Notes: generated from the letters alone by a model not told the origin. Shown: positions 54,433 to 62,758, counted from the first letter of the stretch. The stretch is DNA of 64,000 bases from Alteribacter keqinensis (GCF_003710255.1 NZ_RHIB01000001.1:2330113-2394112); one strand, 5' to 3'. Numbers and translations: made by a program.

Positions 54433-54457
54433 ATTTACACAATTGTTCGGGGGACAG
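54433..54457. repeat. 25-nt dispersed repeat, copy 2 (inverted)
   Basis: Begins ATTTACACAATTGTTCGG; identical over 25 nt to the reverse complement of 48010-48034. It lies upstream of fixA, in a region (54245-54531) that otherwise shows no clear promoter. Confidence 0.85.
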
Positions 54458-54476
54458 TCCCCCACCGGTTTAAAGT

Positions 54477-54517
54477 GAAAAAGTCCCCCTCTGCCGCAAG
54501 AGGACAAAGGGGGACTT
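54477..54517 (-). terminator. Terminator after the DUF3006 gene
   Basis: AAGTCCCCC pairs with GGGGGACTT, with inner CTCT/AGAG pairing, followed on the minus strand by TTTTTCAC. Confidence 0.88.
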
Positions 54518-54531
54518 GCTATACATTTGTA

Positions 54532-54804
54532 TTACTTTTCATTCTTATAACGGCTCTGTTTTTTCTTTTTCAGCTGCTGGAGCTTGGATTGAATGGAACT
54601 TTGCATCGATGTTGTTTTTTCCTCATCGAGTACCACACTCGATACGGTGTCTTCGACGAAGGTGACAATGAACCAGTCCCCTTCCTTACTTTTAGGAGGC
54701 ACTTTCTGTATTGGTAGGATTACTTCCTTTTCTTCTTCGCCAACAAGAAGCACTGCCCACTGACCATCTTCAATCCGGTCGAGCACAGCTTGTTTTTTTC
54801 CCAT
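54532..54804 (-). CDS. DUF3006 domain protein
   Basis: A 90-residue protein whose first 55 residues match DUF3006: AVLDRIEDGQWAVLLVGEEE, then LPIQKVPPKSKEGDWF. A Lys-rich, probably helical tail follows (LQQLKKKKQSRYKNEK). DUF3006 proteins are small, cytosolic, of unknown function and common in Firmicutes, often near hydrolases or ComEC-type genes. It lies 13 bp after the yxlG-like stop on the same strand, so it is probably co-transcribed with the ABC genes. Confidence 0.86.
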   Translation of the reverse strand: MGKKQAVLDRIEDGQWAVLLVGEEEKEVILPIQKVPPKSKEGDWFIVTFVEDTVSSVVLDEEKTTSMQSSIQSKLQQLKKKKQSRYKNEK

Positions 54805-54816
54805 TCGATCACGTCC

Positions 54817-55599
54817 TTACGATGATATGACTTCCTTACGTTTTACACTGTACACACTCAGCGAGATCATACATGCAATGAGAACTGCGGTTACCGTGAT
54901 GGGAAGCCAGAGCCCCTCACGTGGTTCTCCCGTGATCAACCATTCATAACTGTGTGAGGTAAGCATACCGGGAGACCATTCCATAACTTCAGGTAACACC
55001 CCGCTTATCAGGGAAAGTACGATCGCGATACCGAGGGTTAAAAAAGCCACAGCCGCGCTCGATTTAAAAAGACTGCTGAATAACAGTAACAGCGTAATAA
55101 GAAACAAAAGCCAGAGCAGAAAAATGAGTGCACCACTTATAACCGGACCAACAGGTACTGATTCTATAAGCAGAACGGTATAATAAATGCCAGCAGCCAG
55201 ACCCAGCACGTAAGATACTGTTACAATTGTCGCAACACCGGCCCATTTTGCAGTAATAAAGTTAGCATAGGAAACAGGCTTCACGAGGACCATAACCCAC
55301 GTCCCCTGCACACGCTCATTTACAATAGTTCCCATAAAGGCCAGAACGAGGATTAACGTACCAATCTGACTAAACTGACCGAGAGTTTCTGCAATCACCT
55401 GCCCCCCTCCGGGTAACGAAATATCAAAAACCGCTCCTTCAGGAAGCCCGCCAAACTGCTCCATGATCTCCGGCAGATAAAAAGCCGTGACAGGCTGCAT
55501 CATGCCAAGGAGCATAAACACAAGGGGGACCCACAGCCACTTAAAGCTGCGCCACTGCTCTTTCAGCTCTTTTTTGTATAAAACCGTCCACTGCCTCAT
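54817..55599 (-). CDS. yxlG: ABC-2 type transporter permease, YxlG-like
   Basis: A 260-residue membrane protein with six helices and the short ABC-2 layout: a charged start (RQWTVLYKKELKEQWRSFKW), then helices near 22-40, 72-90, 107-130, 137-162, 170-190 and 232-250. GTIVNERVQGTWVMVLVKPV (about 91-110) is the typical coupling stretch. It overlaps the ATPase gene by 4 bp. Together with the two genes before it, the set matches B. subtilis yxlE-yxlF-yxlG, downstream of sigY. Confidence 0.85.
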   Translation of the reverse strand: MRQWTVLYKKELKEQWRSFKWLWVPLVFMLLGMMQPVTAFYLPEIMEQFGGLPEGAVFDISLPGGGQVIAETLGQFSQIGTLILVLAFMGTIVNERVQGTWVMVLVKPVSYANFITAKWAGVATIVTVSYVLGLAAGIYYTVLLIESVPVGPVISGALIFLLWLLFLITLLLLFSSLFKSSAAVAFLTLGIAIVLSLISGVLPEVMEWSPGMLTSHSYEWLITGEPREGLWLPITVTAVLIACMISLSVYSVKRKEVISS

Positions 55600-56501
55600 G
55601 ATTTCGTCACCTGCATAAACAAATCCTCCAGACTTGTTTTTACAATTTCAAAACGGACAGGCTGCAGAAGATGAAACGCAGGGTCATTAAGGATTGCAAC
55701 TCTTGCCTGATGTAAATCACTCACCGTTAATGTAACCGCCTTCTCTTTGATTTCTGCATTTCTTATCCACTCCGCCGTAAGAAGATTTTCGCTCCATTCG
55801 TTCAGGTTTTTCTCGGTTTCAATATGTACGGCCGGCTGCTGATATTTTTTCTGAAGCTCCACAAGACTTCCTTCAGCGATCACTTTCCCTTCTTTCATGA
55901 TATAAATGTCATCACTTATCTCTTCAGCATCATGAAGGACATGCGTCGAAAACAAAATGGTCGTTTTTTTCTTCATTTCCCTCATAAGTTCAAGGACTTC
56001 CCTCCTGCCGTGGGGGTCAAGTGCCGACACAGGCTCGTCAAGAATAACCAGTTTCGGATCATGAATCAACGCCTGTGCTATACCGAGCCGCTGTTTCATC
56101 CCGCCGGAATAACCGGCAGTCTTTTTCTTCATATCTTTTTCAAGTCCCACAAGGGAAAGAAGCTCCTTCCCTTTACGAACCGCATCTTTTTTCGGCAAGC
56201 CCGACAGTTCCCCCAGATAGCTCACATACTCAATCCCGCTCATCCAACCGTAAAATGTCGGGTACTGAGGCAAGTATCCAATATGCCCCCGGTGATCTCC
56301 TCCGTCTTTCTCCAGAAACCTCACCTTCCCTGAGGTTGGCTTGCTTAAGCCTGCCAGCATGTTAAGAGTCGTCGTCTTCCCTGCCCCATTTGGGCCAAGC
56401 AAGGCTGTACAGGCTCCCTCCCGAATTATAATATCGAGTTCCTTTATTGCCTTCACCCCGCCGAAGGACTTCGTTAATTGCTCTGTACTAATCACACTCA
56501 T
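55596..56501 (-). CDS. yxlF: ABC transporter ATP-binding protein, YxlF-like
   Basis: A 301-residue ATPase. Walker A is GPNGAGKTTTLNML (about 36-49), the signature YSGGMKQRLGIAQAL (about 131-145), and Walker B KLVILDEPVSALDP (about 150-163), followed by LFSTHVLHDAEEISD. A C-terminal domain of about 75 residues is of the type found in exporter ATPases. The ATG overlaps the yxlE stop. It energises the YxlG-like permease; the exported compound is unknown. Confidence 0.88.
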   Translation of the reverse strand: MSVISTEQLTKSFGGVKAIKELDIIIREGACTALLGPNGAGKTTTLNMLAGLSKPTSGKVRFLEKDGGDHRGHIGYLPQYPTFYGWMSGIEYVSYLGELSGLPKKDAVRKGKELLSLVGLEKDMKKKTAGYSGGMKQRLGIAQALIHDPKLVILDEPVSALDPHGRREVLELMREMKKKTTILFSTHVLHDAEEISDDIYIMKEGKVIAEGSLVELQKKYQQPAVHIETEKNLNEWSENLLTAEWIRNAEIKEKAVTLTVSDLHQARVAILNDPAFHLLQPVRFEIVKTSLEDLFMQVTKS

Positions 56502-56692
56502 TCGTTAGGTTTCCTTCCGAAAATAAAGTAGAGGACAGGACCGATCATATTAGCGAAAATAATAACAAGAACCCAAAGCCATTTGGGTCCGTTAACCTTA
56601 TCCTTTTTTATACAATCGATTAATGCTGCAGTCATTAAAATAAGCTGAATGACAAGTATCGGTGTCACAAGTGTCCAGTTAATGGATTCCAT
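56498..56692 (-). CDS. yxlE: PLDc_N (YxlE-like) small membrane protein
   Basis: A 64-residue protein with two helices (TLVTPILVIQLILMTAALIDC, quoted as TPILVIQLILMTAALI, and WLWVLVIIFANMIGPVLYFI) and the PLDc_N hallmark end GPVLYFIFGRKP. In B. subtilis YxlE is a negative regulator in the sigY operon. The start at 56692 is set by AAGGGGG 9 nt upstream; a start eight codons earlier would consume it. It is first in the yxlEFG unit, 37 bp after an ECF-type promoter. Confidence 0.85.
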   Translation of the reverse strand: MESINWTLVTPILVIQLILMTAALIDCIKKDKVNGPKWLWVLVIIFANMIGPVLYFIFGRKPNE

Positions 56693-56735
56693 AATAAATT
56701 GCCCCCTTCGTTCCATTTTGTCTACTCTACTTGTT

Positions 56736-56762
56736 TACGAAACATAATCCATGAAAGTTTCA
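56736..56762 (-). promoter_or_regulatory. ECF-sigma-like promoter of yxlEFG
   Basis: On the minus strand, TGAAAC (56762-56757), a 17-bp spacer, and CGTAAA beginning at 56739. The hexamers fit the sigW/sigX/sigY class; 16 bp is the commoner spacing. The matching B. subtilis operon is under the ECF factor SigY. Confidence 0.55.
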
Positions 56763-56847
56763 AATACCTCACAGTAAATGTGTATGGATTTCCCTGCACA
56801 TTGATACACTGACAATAAAGCCGGAGAAAAAGTGAGTTGGAACGACA

Positions 56848-58164
56848 ATGAGCAAAAACGTAATCATATTTTTAATTATCCTGACAACAGGTTTTCTGAT
56901 GCACTTTTTTTCAGAGTTCTCCTTGGTTAGAACAACAGATTCCTTCGACAATGCTACTCAGTCTGTCAGTGTTTCACTGCCTGAACTTTCTGGCCTGGAA
57001 GAGACCACGGTTTCCTTTGACCAGTTAGGGAAAGACCTCGGCGGTACACCTTATAACGGGAGGGGAAAGTCGCCTGAACAGGGATTTTCCACAGCCACAC
57101 TGACCCAGTACATGTACGAACAGATTGAGGGAGTACTCCTGTCCCGCCATGCCCGGCTTCAGCAGGAACTCGGAAAAAAGGTGAAGAGATCCGTACTTAA
57201 GGAAGGAGATCTCTTGTTCTTTAAAGGGAACAAAAGCACACTCACAGGTATTTACCTTTCTAATCATGACTTTGTTACAGCTACAAAAGACGGCGTTGCC
57301 ATTCGTAACCTTTCACAGGATGCTTACTGGAAAAAACGCTTTATTGAAGGCAGGCGTCTGACAGATAAAGAAAAAAAGATGCTTACACCTGCAACCCATT
57401 TAAAACACAGTCACCCTGCCATAACAGAAGCTATCTCTCTTTTACATCGACCCTACAGACTTACCGGGGATACTCTCGCTGCCTTTGACTGCTCATTTCT
57501 TGTTCAGCACGCTTTTGAAGTGATGAATATTCACCTGCCACGCATCACCTATCACCAGTTTGAAGTTGGAGAAACCATTCCTTTGGAAAAGGCAAAACCG
57601 GGTGATGTCATCTATTTTTCCGGAACCTGGCAGAAAGGAATTTCTCATACGGGAATCTATTTAGGCGAACGTTTTTTTATTCATGCCAGTGGTGAAGAAG
57701 GAGAAACAACGATCTCATATCTGGGTGATTCCTGGATGCGCCACTTTACAGGTGTAAAGAGGTTTGACACGCTTCAGGTTAACCGCAATCATCCGATTGT
57801 CGATAAGGCATACGGGCTCCTTAACGTCCCTTATCATCGAAAGGGCAGTTCCCCTGAGAAAGGATTTAACCGGAGCGGGTTTCTTCATTACCTTTATTAC
57901 AGGTATGATCGAAATTTTCCCCGTTCCCTGAAAAAGCAGTGGCAGTATGGAGAAACTGTGAAACACGGTGATGAACAACCAGGTGATGTATTCTTTTTCC
58001 GCTCAGATAATAACAATCCCCTTCCTGCCATCTACATCGGCAATACGCAGCTGATTGTTGTAAGAGAAGATGACGGGGTTTCCATTGTCGATCCACGGTT
58101 CAGCCACTATTGGACCAAAGAAAGGCTGATGGGTATCAAACGTTACGAATTAGAAGAGGAATAA
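56848..58164 (+). CDS. Exported protein with three NlpC/P60-like domains, one intact
   Basis: A 438-residue protein with an N-terminal membrane or signal segment (about 4-22). Three tandem NlpC/P60-like domains follow. Domain 1 (about 50-170) has GFSTATLTQYMY where the catalytic Cys motif should be. Domain 2 (about 190-310) is intact: Cys in FDCSFLVQHAF, His in ISHTGIYLG, and a further His in FIHASGEEG. Domain 3 (about 315-435) has GFNRSGFLHYLY and PAIYIGNTQ, so both Cys and His are lost. C40 peptidases cut D-Glu to diamino acid bonds in wall peptides. The end domains may bind wall material. The ribosome site is weak (GGAG 19 nt away). Confidence 0.85.
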   Translation: MSKNVIIFLIILTTGFLMHFFSEFSLVRTTDSFDNATQSVSVSLPELSGLEETTVSFDQLGKDLGGTPYNGRGKSPEQGFSTATLTQYMYEQIEGVLLSRHARLQQELGKKVKRSVLKEGDLLFFKGNKSTLTGIYLSNHDFVTATKDGVAIRNLSQDAYWKKRFIEGRRLTDKEKKMLTPATHLKHSHPAITEAISLLHRPYRLTGDTLAAFDCSFLVQHAFEVMNIHLPRITYHQFEVGETIPLEKAKPGDVIYFSGTWQKGISHTGIYLGERFFIHASGEEGETTISYLGDSWMRHFTGVKRFDTLQVNRNHPIVDKAYGLLNVPYHRKGSSPEKGFNRSGFLHYLYYRYDRNFPRSLKKQWQYGETVKHGDEQPGDVFFFRSDNNNPLPAIYIGNTQLIVVREDDGVSIVDPRFSHYWTKERLMGIKRYELEEE

Positions 58165-58226
58165 AGATGCAATACGCAACTTTAGTCCCGATTCCATGAT
58201 TTAATGTAAGAAAAAACACTTCTTCC

Positions 58227-58251
58227 GAAACTTTCCTCCCCCCGGAACGTA
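58227..58251 (+). promoter_or_regulatory. ECF-sigma-like promoter (sigW/sigX type) of the 58300 lipoprotein gene
   Basis: GAAAC at 58227-58231, a spacer of exactly 16 bp, then CGTA at 58248-58251, about 50 bp before the ATG. This matches the sigW-class pattern GAAAC-N16-CGTA. Confidence 0.65.
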
Positions 58252-58299
58252 TGGAATAATAGTCCAGATACAATACAACTTTTTTGGGGGTAACGCGAT

Positions 58300-59124
58300 A
58301 TGAAGAAAGTATTATTGGCAAGCTGCCTATCCGGTGTAATCATCCTCACCGCAGCTTGTTCAGCTGAGAGTGATGACGGATTAACAGCCGAAGAAATCCT
58401 TCTCAAGTCAGAAGAAGCCATGGAAGAGCTCACCAGCTACTCTATGAGTATGAAAAGTACTCAGGAAATGAGTGCGGACGGAGATACTCAGGAAATGGAT
58501 ATGGAATCAGAGATTGATGTTCTTATGGAACCATTAACAATGTTCCAGACAACGACAATGGATATGATGGGCATTTCCATGAACTATGATACGTACTTCT
58601 CGGAAGAACACGGCTTTTTCATGGAAGACCCAAATGCAGGAGGCTGGTTTAAACTTCCCGACTCTTTTATGGAGGAAATGATGGCACTATCAGATGTTCA
58701 GATGAGTCCTGAAGAACAGCTGCAGCCATTTAAAGACAACATCGAAGAACTGACTGTGGAAACAGAGGAAGATCACTATATCGTGACATTGAAAGGGGAC
58801 GGCCTTGATACGGACGCCCTGAAAGAACAGATTTCATCCATTACAGGCGACGGTATGAGTGAAATGTATGGTGATGCTCTGGACAGCATGGACGTTCACG
58901 AACTTGAGTATGAATTGTTTATTGACCGTGAAACGTTCTACAACACAGAAGCGAATATTTATATGGACACTACTGTTGATGACGGAATGTTTGAGCTTGA
59001 TTTGAAGCAGAACATTCACATCCTGTTTACTAACTTTAACGGAATTGATGATCTGGAAGTACCTGGAGAGGTTATTGAAAATGCAGAGGAAGTCTCCGAA
59101 GAAGATTTGTTCGGCGGATTCTAA
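58300..59124 (+). CDS. Lipoprotein, DUF6612/LolA-like fold
   Basis: A 274-residue lipoprotein with the lipobox T-A-A-C (Cys about 20). The mature part is acidic and Met-rich, starts with a helix (LTAEEILLKSEEAMEELTSYS, quoted as EEILLKSEEAMEEL) and then alternates strands (SMKSTQEMSADGD, MDMESEIDVLMEPLTMFQ). This resembles LppX/LolA-like lipid-carrier folds seen in DUF6612 proteins, so binding of a hydrophobic ligand is possible. GGGGGTAA precedes the ATG and an ECF-like promoter lies upstream. It is monocistronic with its own terminator. Confidence 0.8.
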   Translation: MKKVLLASCLSGVIILTAACSAESDDGLTAEEILLKSEEAMEELTSYSMSMKSTQEMSADGDTQEMDMESEIDVLMEPLTMFQTTTMDMMGISMNYDTYFSEEHGFFMEDPNAGGWFKLPDSFMEEMMALSDVQMSPEEQLQPFKDNIEELTVETEEDHYIVTLKGDGLDTDALKEQISSITGDGMSEMYGDALDSMDVHELEYELFIDRETFYNTEANIYMDTTVDDGMFELDLKQNIHILFTNFNGIDDLEVPGEVIENAEEVSEEDLFGGF

Positions 59125-59137
59125 AGTGACAAACGTG

Positions 59138-59167
59138 AAACGGCTCTCTTAATGAGAGTCGTTTTTT
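59138..59167 (+). terminator. Terminator after the 58300 lipoprotein gene
   Basis: AACGGCTCTC pairs with GAGAGTCGTT (one wobble) over a 5-nt loop, with TTTTTT at the end. Confidence 0.9.
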
Positions 59168-59219
59168 CATACAGAGAAAGGGTACCTTTAGAGTAGTTGC
59201 ACCAAAGGAGAATCGTTGT

Positions 59220-60003
59220 ATGAACTCAATACTGAAAGATAAACGAAACCTGTTTTATTTCCTTCTGCTCTTTCTTATCATCATCCTTACAACCGTTGCT
59301 TTTTACGGTTTATTTAAACCGCTCCCTGAAGGTGTGAGTTTTGAAGGTGAAGAGCATACGATTGCTGATGCACAGTTTACTATGACCTCACCTACCAGAA
59401 TGAAGACGGTGAATGGGTTTACGATCAATCTATTTACGATGAGATTATTGAAGTCATCGACAGAGCAGAAAGCCATTTGCTTCTGGATATGTTCCTGTTT
59501 AACGCCTACCATGACAGAGACCACGATATGCCCCGGGTAAGCGGGCGTATTACAGAAGCCCTGGTGGCAAAAAAAGAAGCCGATCCTTCCATTGAAGTCA
59601 TTTTCATTACTGACGAGTTTAATACAGGCTACGGCTCTCACGACTCGATTCATCTTGAGCAACTTGAAAACGCACTATTGATATTCGCTGGTTTAATATT
59701 GATAAAGAACAGTACCATACAAAAATGGTGCTGCTCCAAAAGGAAAATGAATCAGTTATAATTGGAGGCTCTTCTAACTTTACCCGGAGAAACCTCGATG
59801 ACTTTAACCTTGATGCCAGTATAAAAATTACAGCGTCCAATCAGACAGCTATTGCAGAGGATGTAAACCTGTATTTCGAAAAAATTTGGAACAACGAAGA
59901 CGGTATGTATACACACCTTCTCGATGAATATGAAGATGACCTTTCTTTTTGGAAACCTCTTGTATTCCGGCTGCAGCAATGGTTTTATGTGACTACTTAC
60001 TAA
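59220..60003 (+). pseudogene. Phospholipase D-like gene broken by a frameshift and an internal deletion
   Basis: Three successive frames together read one PLD-family protein. Frame 1 (from 59220) gives the membrane anchor (NLFYFLLLFLIIILTTVAFYG) to about 59385. One base seems lost from a T-run there, and frame 2 continues YDLTYQNEDGEWVYDQ, HLLLDMFLFNAYHDRDHD and VIFITDEFNTGYG to about 59667. After a second shift, frame 3 reads IDIRWFNIDKEQYHTKMVLL (HxK motif) and SSNFTRRNLDDFNLDASI to the end. From memory, full-length relatives have some 200 or more residues between the second and third pieces, so the second break looks like a deletion joint, removing the first HKD motif. It cannot be active. 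A ribosome site (AAGGAG) remains. Confidence 0.78.
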
Positions 60004-60011
60004 GTACAAAA

Positions 60012-60040
60012 TAATCCCCCGCCGGTCAGGCAGGGGATTT
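60012..60040. terminator. Convergent terminator between the PLD remnant and gapN
   Basis: AATCCCCCGCC pairs with GGCAGGGGATT. Short A/T runs flank both sides. Confidence 0.7.
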
Positions 60041-60059
60041 CATATACCCATTTACATAA

Positions 60060-61505
60060 TTAGAGGTTAATGACTGTAACTTTGTCACGGAGCATAGAAT
60101 CAATGCTGCGGCCAATTCCCTGTACACCTTGTCCGGAGTTTTTTACCCCCAGGAATGGGAAGTGGTCGGGACCACGGGATGTTTTGCCATTCAACTGAAC
60201 AGTACCTACTTCCAGTTTGTCCGCAATCTTAAATGCATCGTCCATGTTCTTTGTAAAGATACTTGCCTGAAGACCATAGTCGTTACGTCGTTCCAGGTCA
60301 ATCGCTTGATATGTGCTGTCGATGCGAATGACAGGAAGGACAGGTCCGAATTGCTCTTCCCATGCTACACGCATGTTCTCAGTAACGTTATCAAGAAGTG
60401 TAGGGTGCAGGAGGTTATCCTGACGCTCACCAGTTGTAACCACCTTGGCACCTTTTTCCTTCGCATCTTCGATCAGGGCTTCTACATAGTCTGCTGACTT
60501 ATCGTTGATCATTGGTACAACACCTGCACCTTCAGATGCTTTTCCTACCTTCAGTCCTTCAATCTTTTCTTTCAGCTTCCCAATAAGATCATCAGCGACA
60601 CTGTCCATCACAAGAACACGCTTGATCGCTGTACAACGCTGGCCGGAGTAGCTGAATGCTCCGCCAACGATTTCACCGGCTGCTTTATCAAGGTCTGCAT
60701 CCTCAAGTACAATCGCAGGGTCCTTGCCGCCAAGCTCCAGAACCACAGGAATCATGGAAGCTTCTTTTGCAATGTGTTTACCTGTCTTTGTACCCCCTGT
60801 GAAGCTGATCATATCCACATCAGGGTGCGTCACGATGAAATCACCGATAACAGAACCACGTCCTGTAACAACGTTTAATACGCCTTTTGGAAGACCTGCT
60901 TTTACAAGAGCTTCAATCATTTTAATACCACTGATTGCTCCCTGGGTAGCCGGTTTAAAGAGAACGGCGTTTCCTGTTACCAGAGCCGGTGCAATTTTTG
61001 CCGCAGCCAGGTTTACCGGATAGTTAAAAGGAGAAATAGCGAGTACGACACCATGCGGGACTTTTTGGACCATTGCTTTTTTGTTCTTACCGCCTCCGGG
61101 GAATCCGTCCCCTGTCATATATTCGCCTTTTACACGAAGGCCCTGTTCAGCTGTGTAGCGGATTAATTCAGCTGTTCTTGTTACTTCAGCTTTAGCTGAA
61201 GATAAGCCTTTTCCAACTTCACGCTGAATGATGTCACCAATTTCATCTTCCATTTTCTCAAGTTCATCAGCCCAGCGATGAAGCAGAGCAACACGCTCGT
61301 CAAGAGGAGTGTCAGCCCACTCAGCCTGAGCCGCTTTACTTGCTCTTGCGGCTTCATCTGTTTCTGCCTGAGTCATGGAAGGAACATGCCCTACCACACT
61401 TTTATCATCTGGAGATTGAATCTCAATTGTTTTGCCTGATTCACTTTCTCTCCACTCGTTATTTAGTAAAAATGAATAAGTTTTATTATCTTGTTGAATT
61501 GCCAT
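60060..61505 (-). CDS. gapN: Non-phosphorylating NADP-dependent glyceraldehyde-3-phosphate dehydrogenase
   Basis: A 481-residue aldehyde dehydrogenase. The catalytic Cys is in SYSGQRCTAIKRV (about 279-291), the catalytic Glu in VVLELGGKDPAIV (about 248-260) and the cofactor loop in SFTGGTKTGKHIA. GPDHFPFLGVKNSGQGVQGI near the C-terminus is the GapN-type ending. GapN oxidises glyceraldehyde-3-phosphate straight to 3-phosphoglycerate with NADP+, giving NADPH but no ATP. The start at 61505 has TTGGAGTGAT upstream; a frame to 61565 is less likely. It is monocistronic. Confidence 0.92.
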   Translation of the reverse strand: MAIQQDNKTYSFLLNNEWRESESGKTIEIQSPDDKSVVGHVPSMTQAETDEAARASKAAQAEWADTPLDERVALLHRWADELEKMEDEIGDIIQREVGKGLSSAKAEVTRTAELIRYTAEQGLRVKGEYMTGDGFPGGGKNKKAMVQKVPHGVVLAISPFNYPVNLAAAKIAPALVTGNAVLFKPATQGAISGIKMIEALVKAGLPKGVLNVVTGRGSVIGDFIVTHPDVDMISFTGGTKTGKHIAKEASMIPVVLELGGKDPAIVLEDADLDKAAGEIVGGAFSYSGQRCTAIKRVLVMDSVADDLIGKLKEKIEGLKVGKASEGAGVVPMINDKSADYVEALIEDAKEKGAKVVTTGERQDNLLHPTLLDNVTENMRVAWEEQFGPVLPVIRIDSTYQAIDLERRNDYGLQASIFTKNMDDAFKIADKLEVGTVQLNGKTSRGPDHFPFLGVKNSGQGVQGIGRSIDSMLRDKVTVINL

Positions 61506-61880
61506 GATTAAATCACTCCAATAGGTTCTAAGATTTAAATTTCTGTATATACAGGCGAGTCTCATTCATCAATGTTTCTCATTAAAACATGTGAAAACCC
61601 TTTCGTACAAGGCATTTGCTCAGATTAATAAATCTTTTTTCCTATAATAACAGTGAAAAATCTGCTCTATTCCTTTAGCTTGACCGGATCACAGCGCTTT
61701 CATAAATTCGTGAAATTTTTTTAAATTTATATTAAGTGGCTGCTAAAGCATGCTCCAGTTTCTTACTTAAATTCCTGTTGTATGAAATAATTGGGGGGTG
61801 AAGATTTCTGTTTAGGAGTTATAAGCTCGTTCGTCTATATTGCTGCTATTTGAATTATCTTTAAGACTTGGTAATTATAA
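61506..61880. other. AT-rich gene-free stretch upstream of gapN
   Basis: It should contain the gapN promoter, but I see no convincing hexamer pair and no clear cre site. No ORF with a ribosome site is present. Confidence 0.5.
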
Positions 61881-61935
61881 ATGAAGCCTGCGTACCTTCA
61901 GCTTTCCACCACGGTGCCGGCAATCCTGCGCTTGT
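61881..61935. repeat. Dispersed repeat, left-half copy
   Basis: ATGAAGCCTGCGTACCTTC, then AGCTTTCCACCACGG and TGCCGGCAA, closely related to 1873-1927. The remaining bases to 62078 show nothing recognisable. Confidence 0.65.
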
Positions 61936-62071
61936 GCTTCTTTCTTTGCCAGCAAAGCTTCGAATCTGCATGTCGAAGCAGTCGCAGTTGGAAAAGGAAG
62001 AATCTACTACAGCGAGGGCTTATAACTGTAAGGTCCTCGGATCATATTTCTGTTTTCGGATAAAAAAGGAC

Positions 62072-62106
62072 ATAAAAAAACAAGGCTGCCTGTAAGCACC
62101 TTGTTA
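62072..62106 (-). terminator. Terminator of the rRNA-tRNA operon
   Basis: AACAAGGTGC pairs with GCA-CCTTGTT (one bulge), followed on the minus strand by TTTTTTTATG, 14 nt past tRNA-Lys. Confidence 0.88.
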
Positions 62107-62119
62107 AACTATGTATAAA

Positions 62120-62195
62120 TGGTGAGCCATGAAGGACTCGAACCTTCGACCCTCTGATTAAAAGTCAGATGCTCTACCAACTGAGCTAATGGCTC
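62120..62195 (-). tRNA. tRNA-Lys (TTT)
   Basis: 76 nt with encoded CCA; acceptor GAGCCAT/ATGGCTC; anticodon loop CTTTTAA. Last gene of the array. Confidence 0.96.
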
Positions 62196-62238
62196 CTATT
62201 TTAATATCCCTAAGCTGCGATATTCTGGTTAATTAAGA

Positions 62239-62313
62239 TGGTGACCCGTACGGGATTCGAACCCGTGTTACCGCCGTGAAAGGGCGGTGTCTTAACCACT
62301 TGACCAACGGGCC
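62239..62313 (-). tRNA. tRNA-Glu (TTC)
   Basis: 75 nt with CCA; anticodon arm CCGCC-CTTTCAC-GGCGG; T-arm GGTTCGAAT. Confidence 0.96.
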
Positions 62314-62325
62314 ATAAAAAATTTA

Positions 62326-62416
62326 TGGCGGAGAAGGGAAGATTTGGACCCTCTCGCAGCTTACAAGACCTAAACCCTTAGCAGGGCAGCACCTTCAGTC
62401 ACTTGGGTACTCCTCC
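62326..62416 (-). tRNA. tRNA-Ser (GCT), degenerate, probable pseudogene
   Basis: 91 nt with CCA and a long variable arm. It is recognisable as Ser(GCT) by comparison with the usual Bacillus sequence, and the acceptor GGAGGAG/CTTCTCC still pairs. However, the T-loop reads TCCAAAT instead of TTCAAAT, the T-stem has an A-C mismatch and two G-U pairs, the D-loop GG is GA, and the lower anticodon stem does not pair. A functional Ser(GCT) gene must exist elsewhere if this one is dead. Confidence 0.65.
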
Positions 62417-62465
62417 AATGGTTCTACAAGCAGAATAGGCAAACTACTGTGGAACTAAAGCAGAA

Positions 62466-62542
<77 letters not shown>

Positions 62543-62577
62543 AAGTTATTGAAGGTATGTCGTTTTAAGCATAGCAA

Positions 62578-62651
62578 TGGAGCGGGTGATGAGAATCGAA
62601 CTCACATCATCAGCTTGGAAGGCTGAGGTTTTACCACTAAACTACACCCGC
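62578..62651 (-). tRNA. tRNA-Gly (TCC)
   Basis: 74 nt with CCA; acceptor GCGGGTG/CACCCGC; anticodon arm TCAGC-CTTCCAA-GCTGA. Confidence 0.96.
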
Positions 62652-62680
62652 GTGTGTTATTCTTCAATATTAAATTAAAA

Positions 62681-62757
<77 letters not shown>

Positions 62758-62758
62758 G

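Noticed and set aside
61585..61605. CcpA cre site upstream of gapN
   Set aside because: TGAAAACCCTTTCG departs from the cre consensus at key positions.
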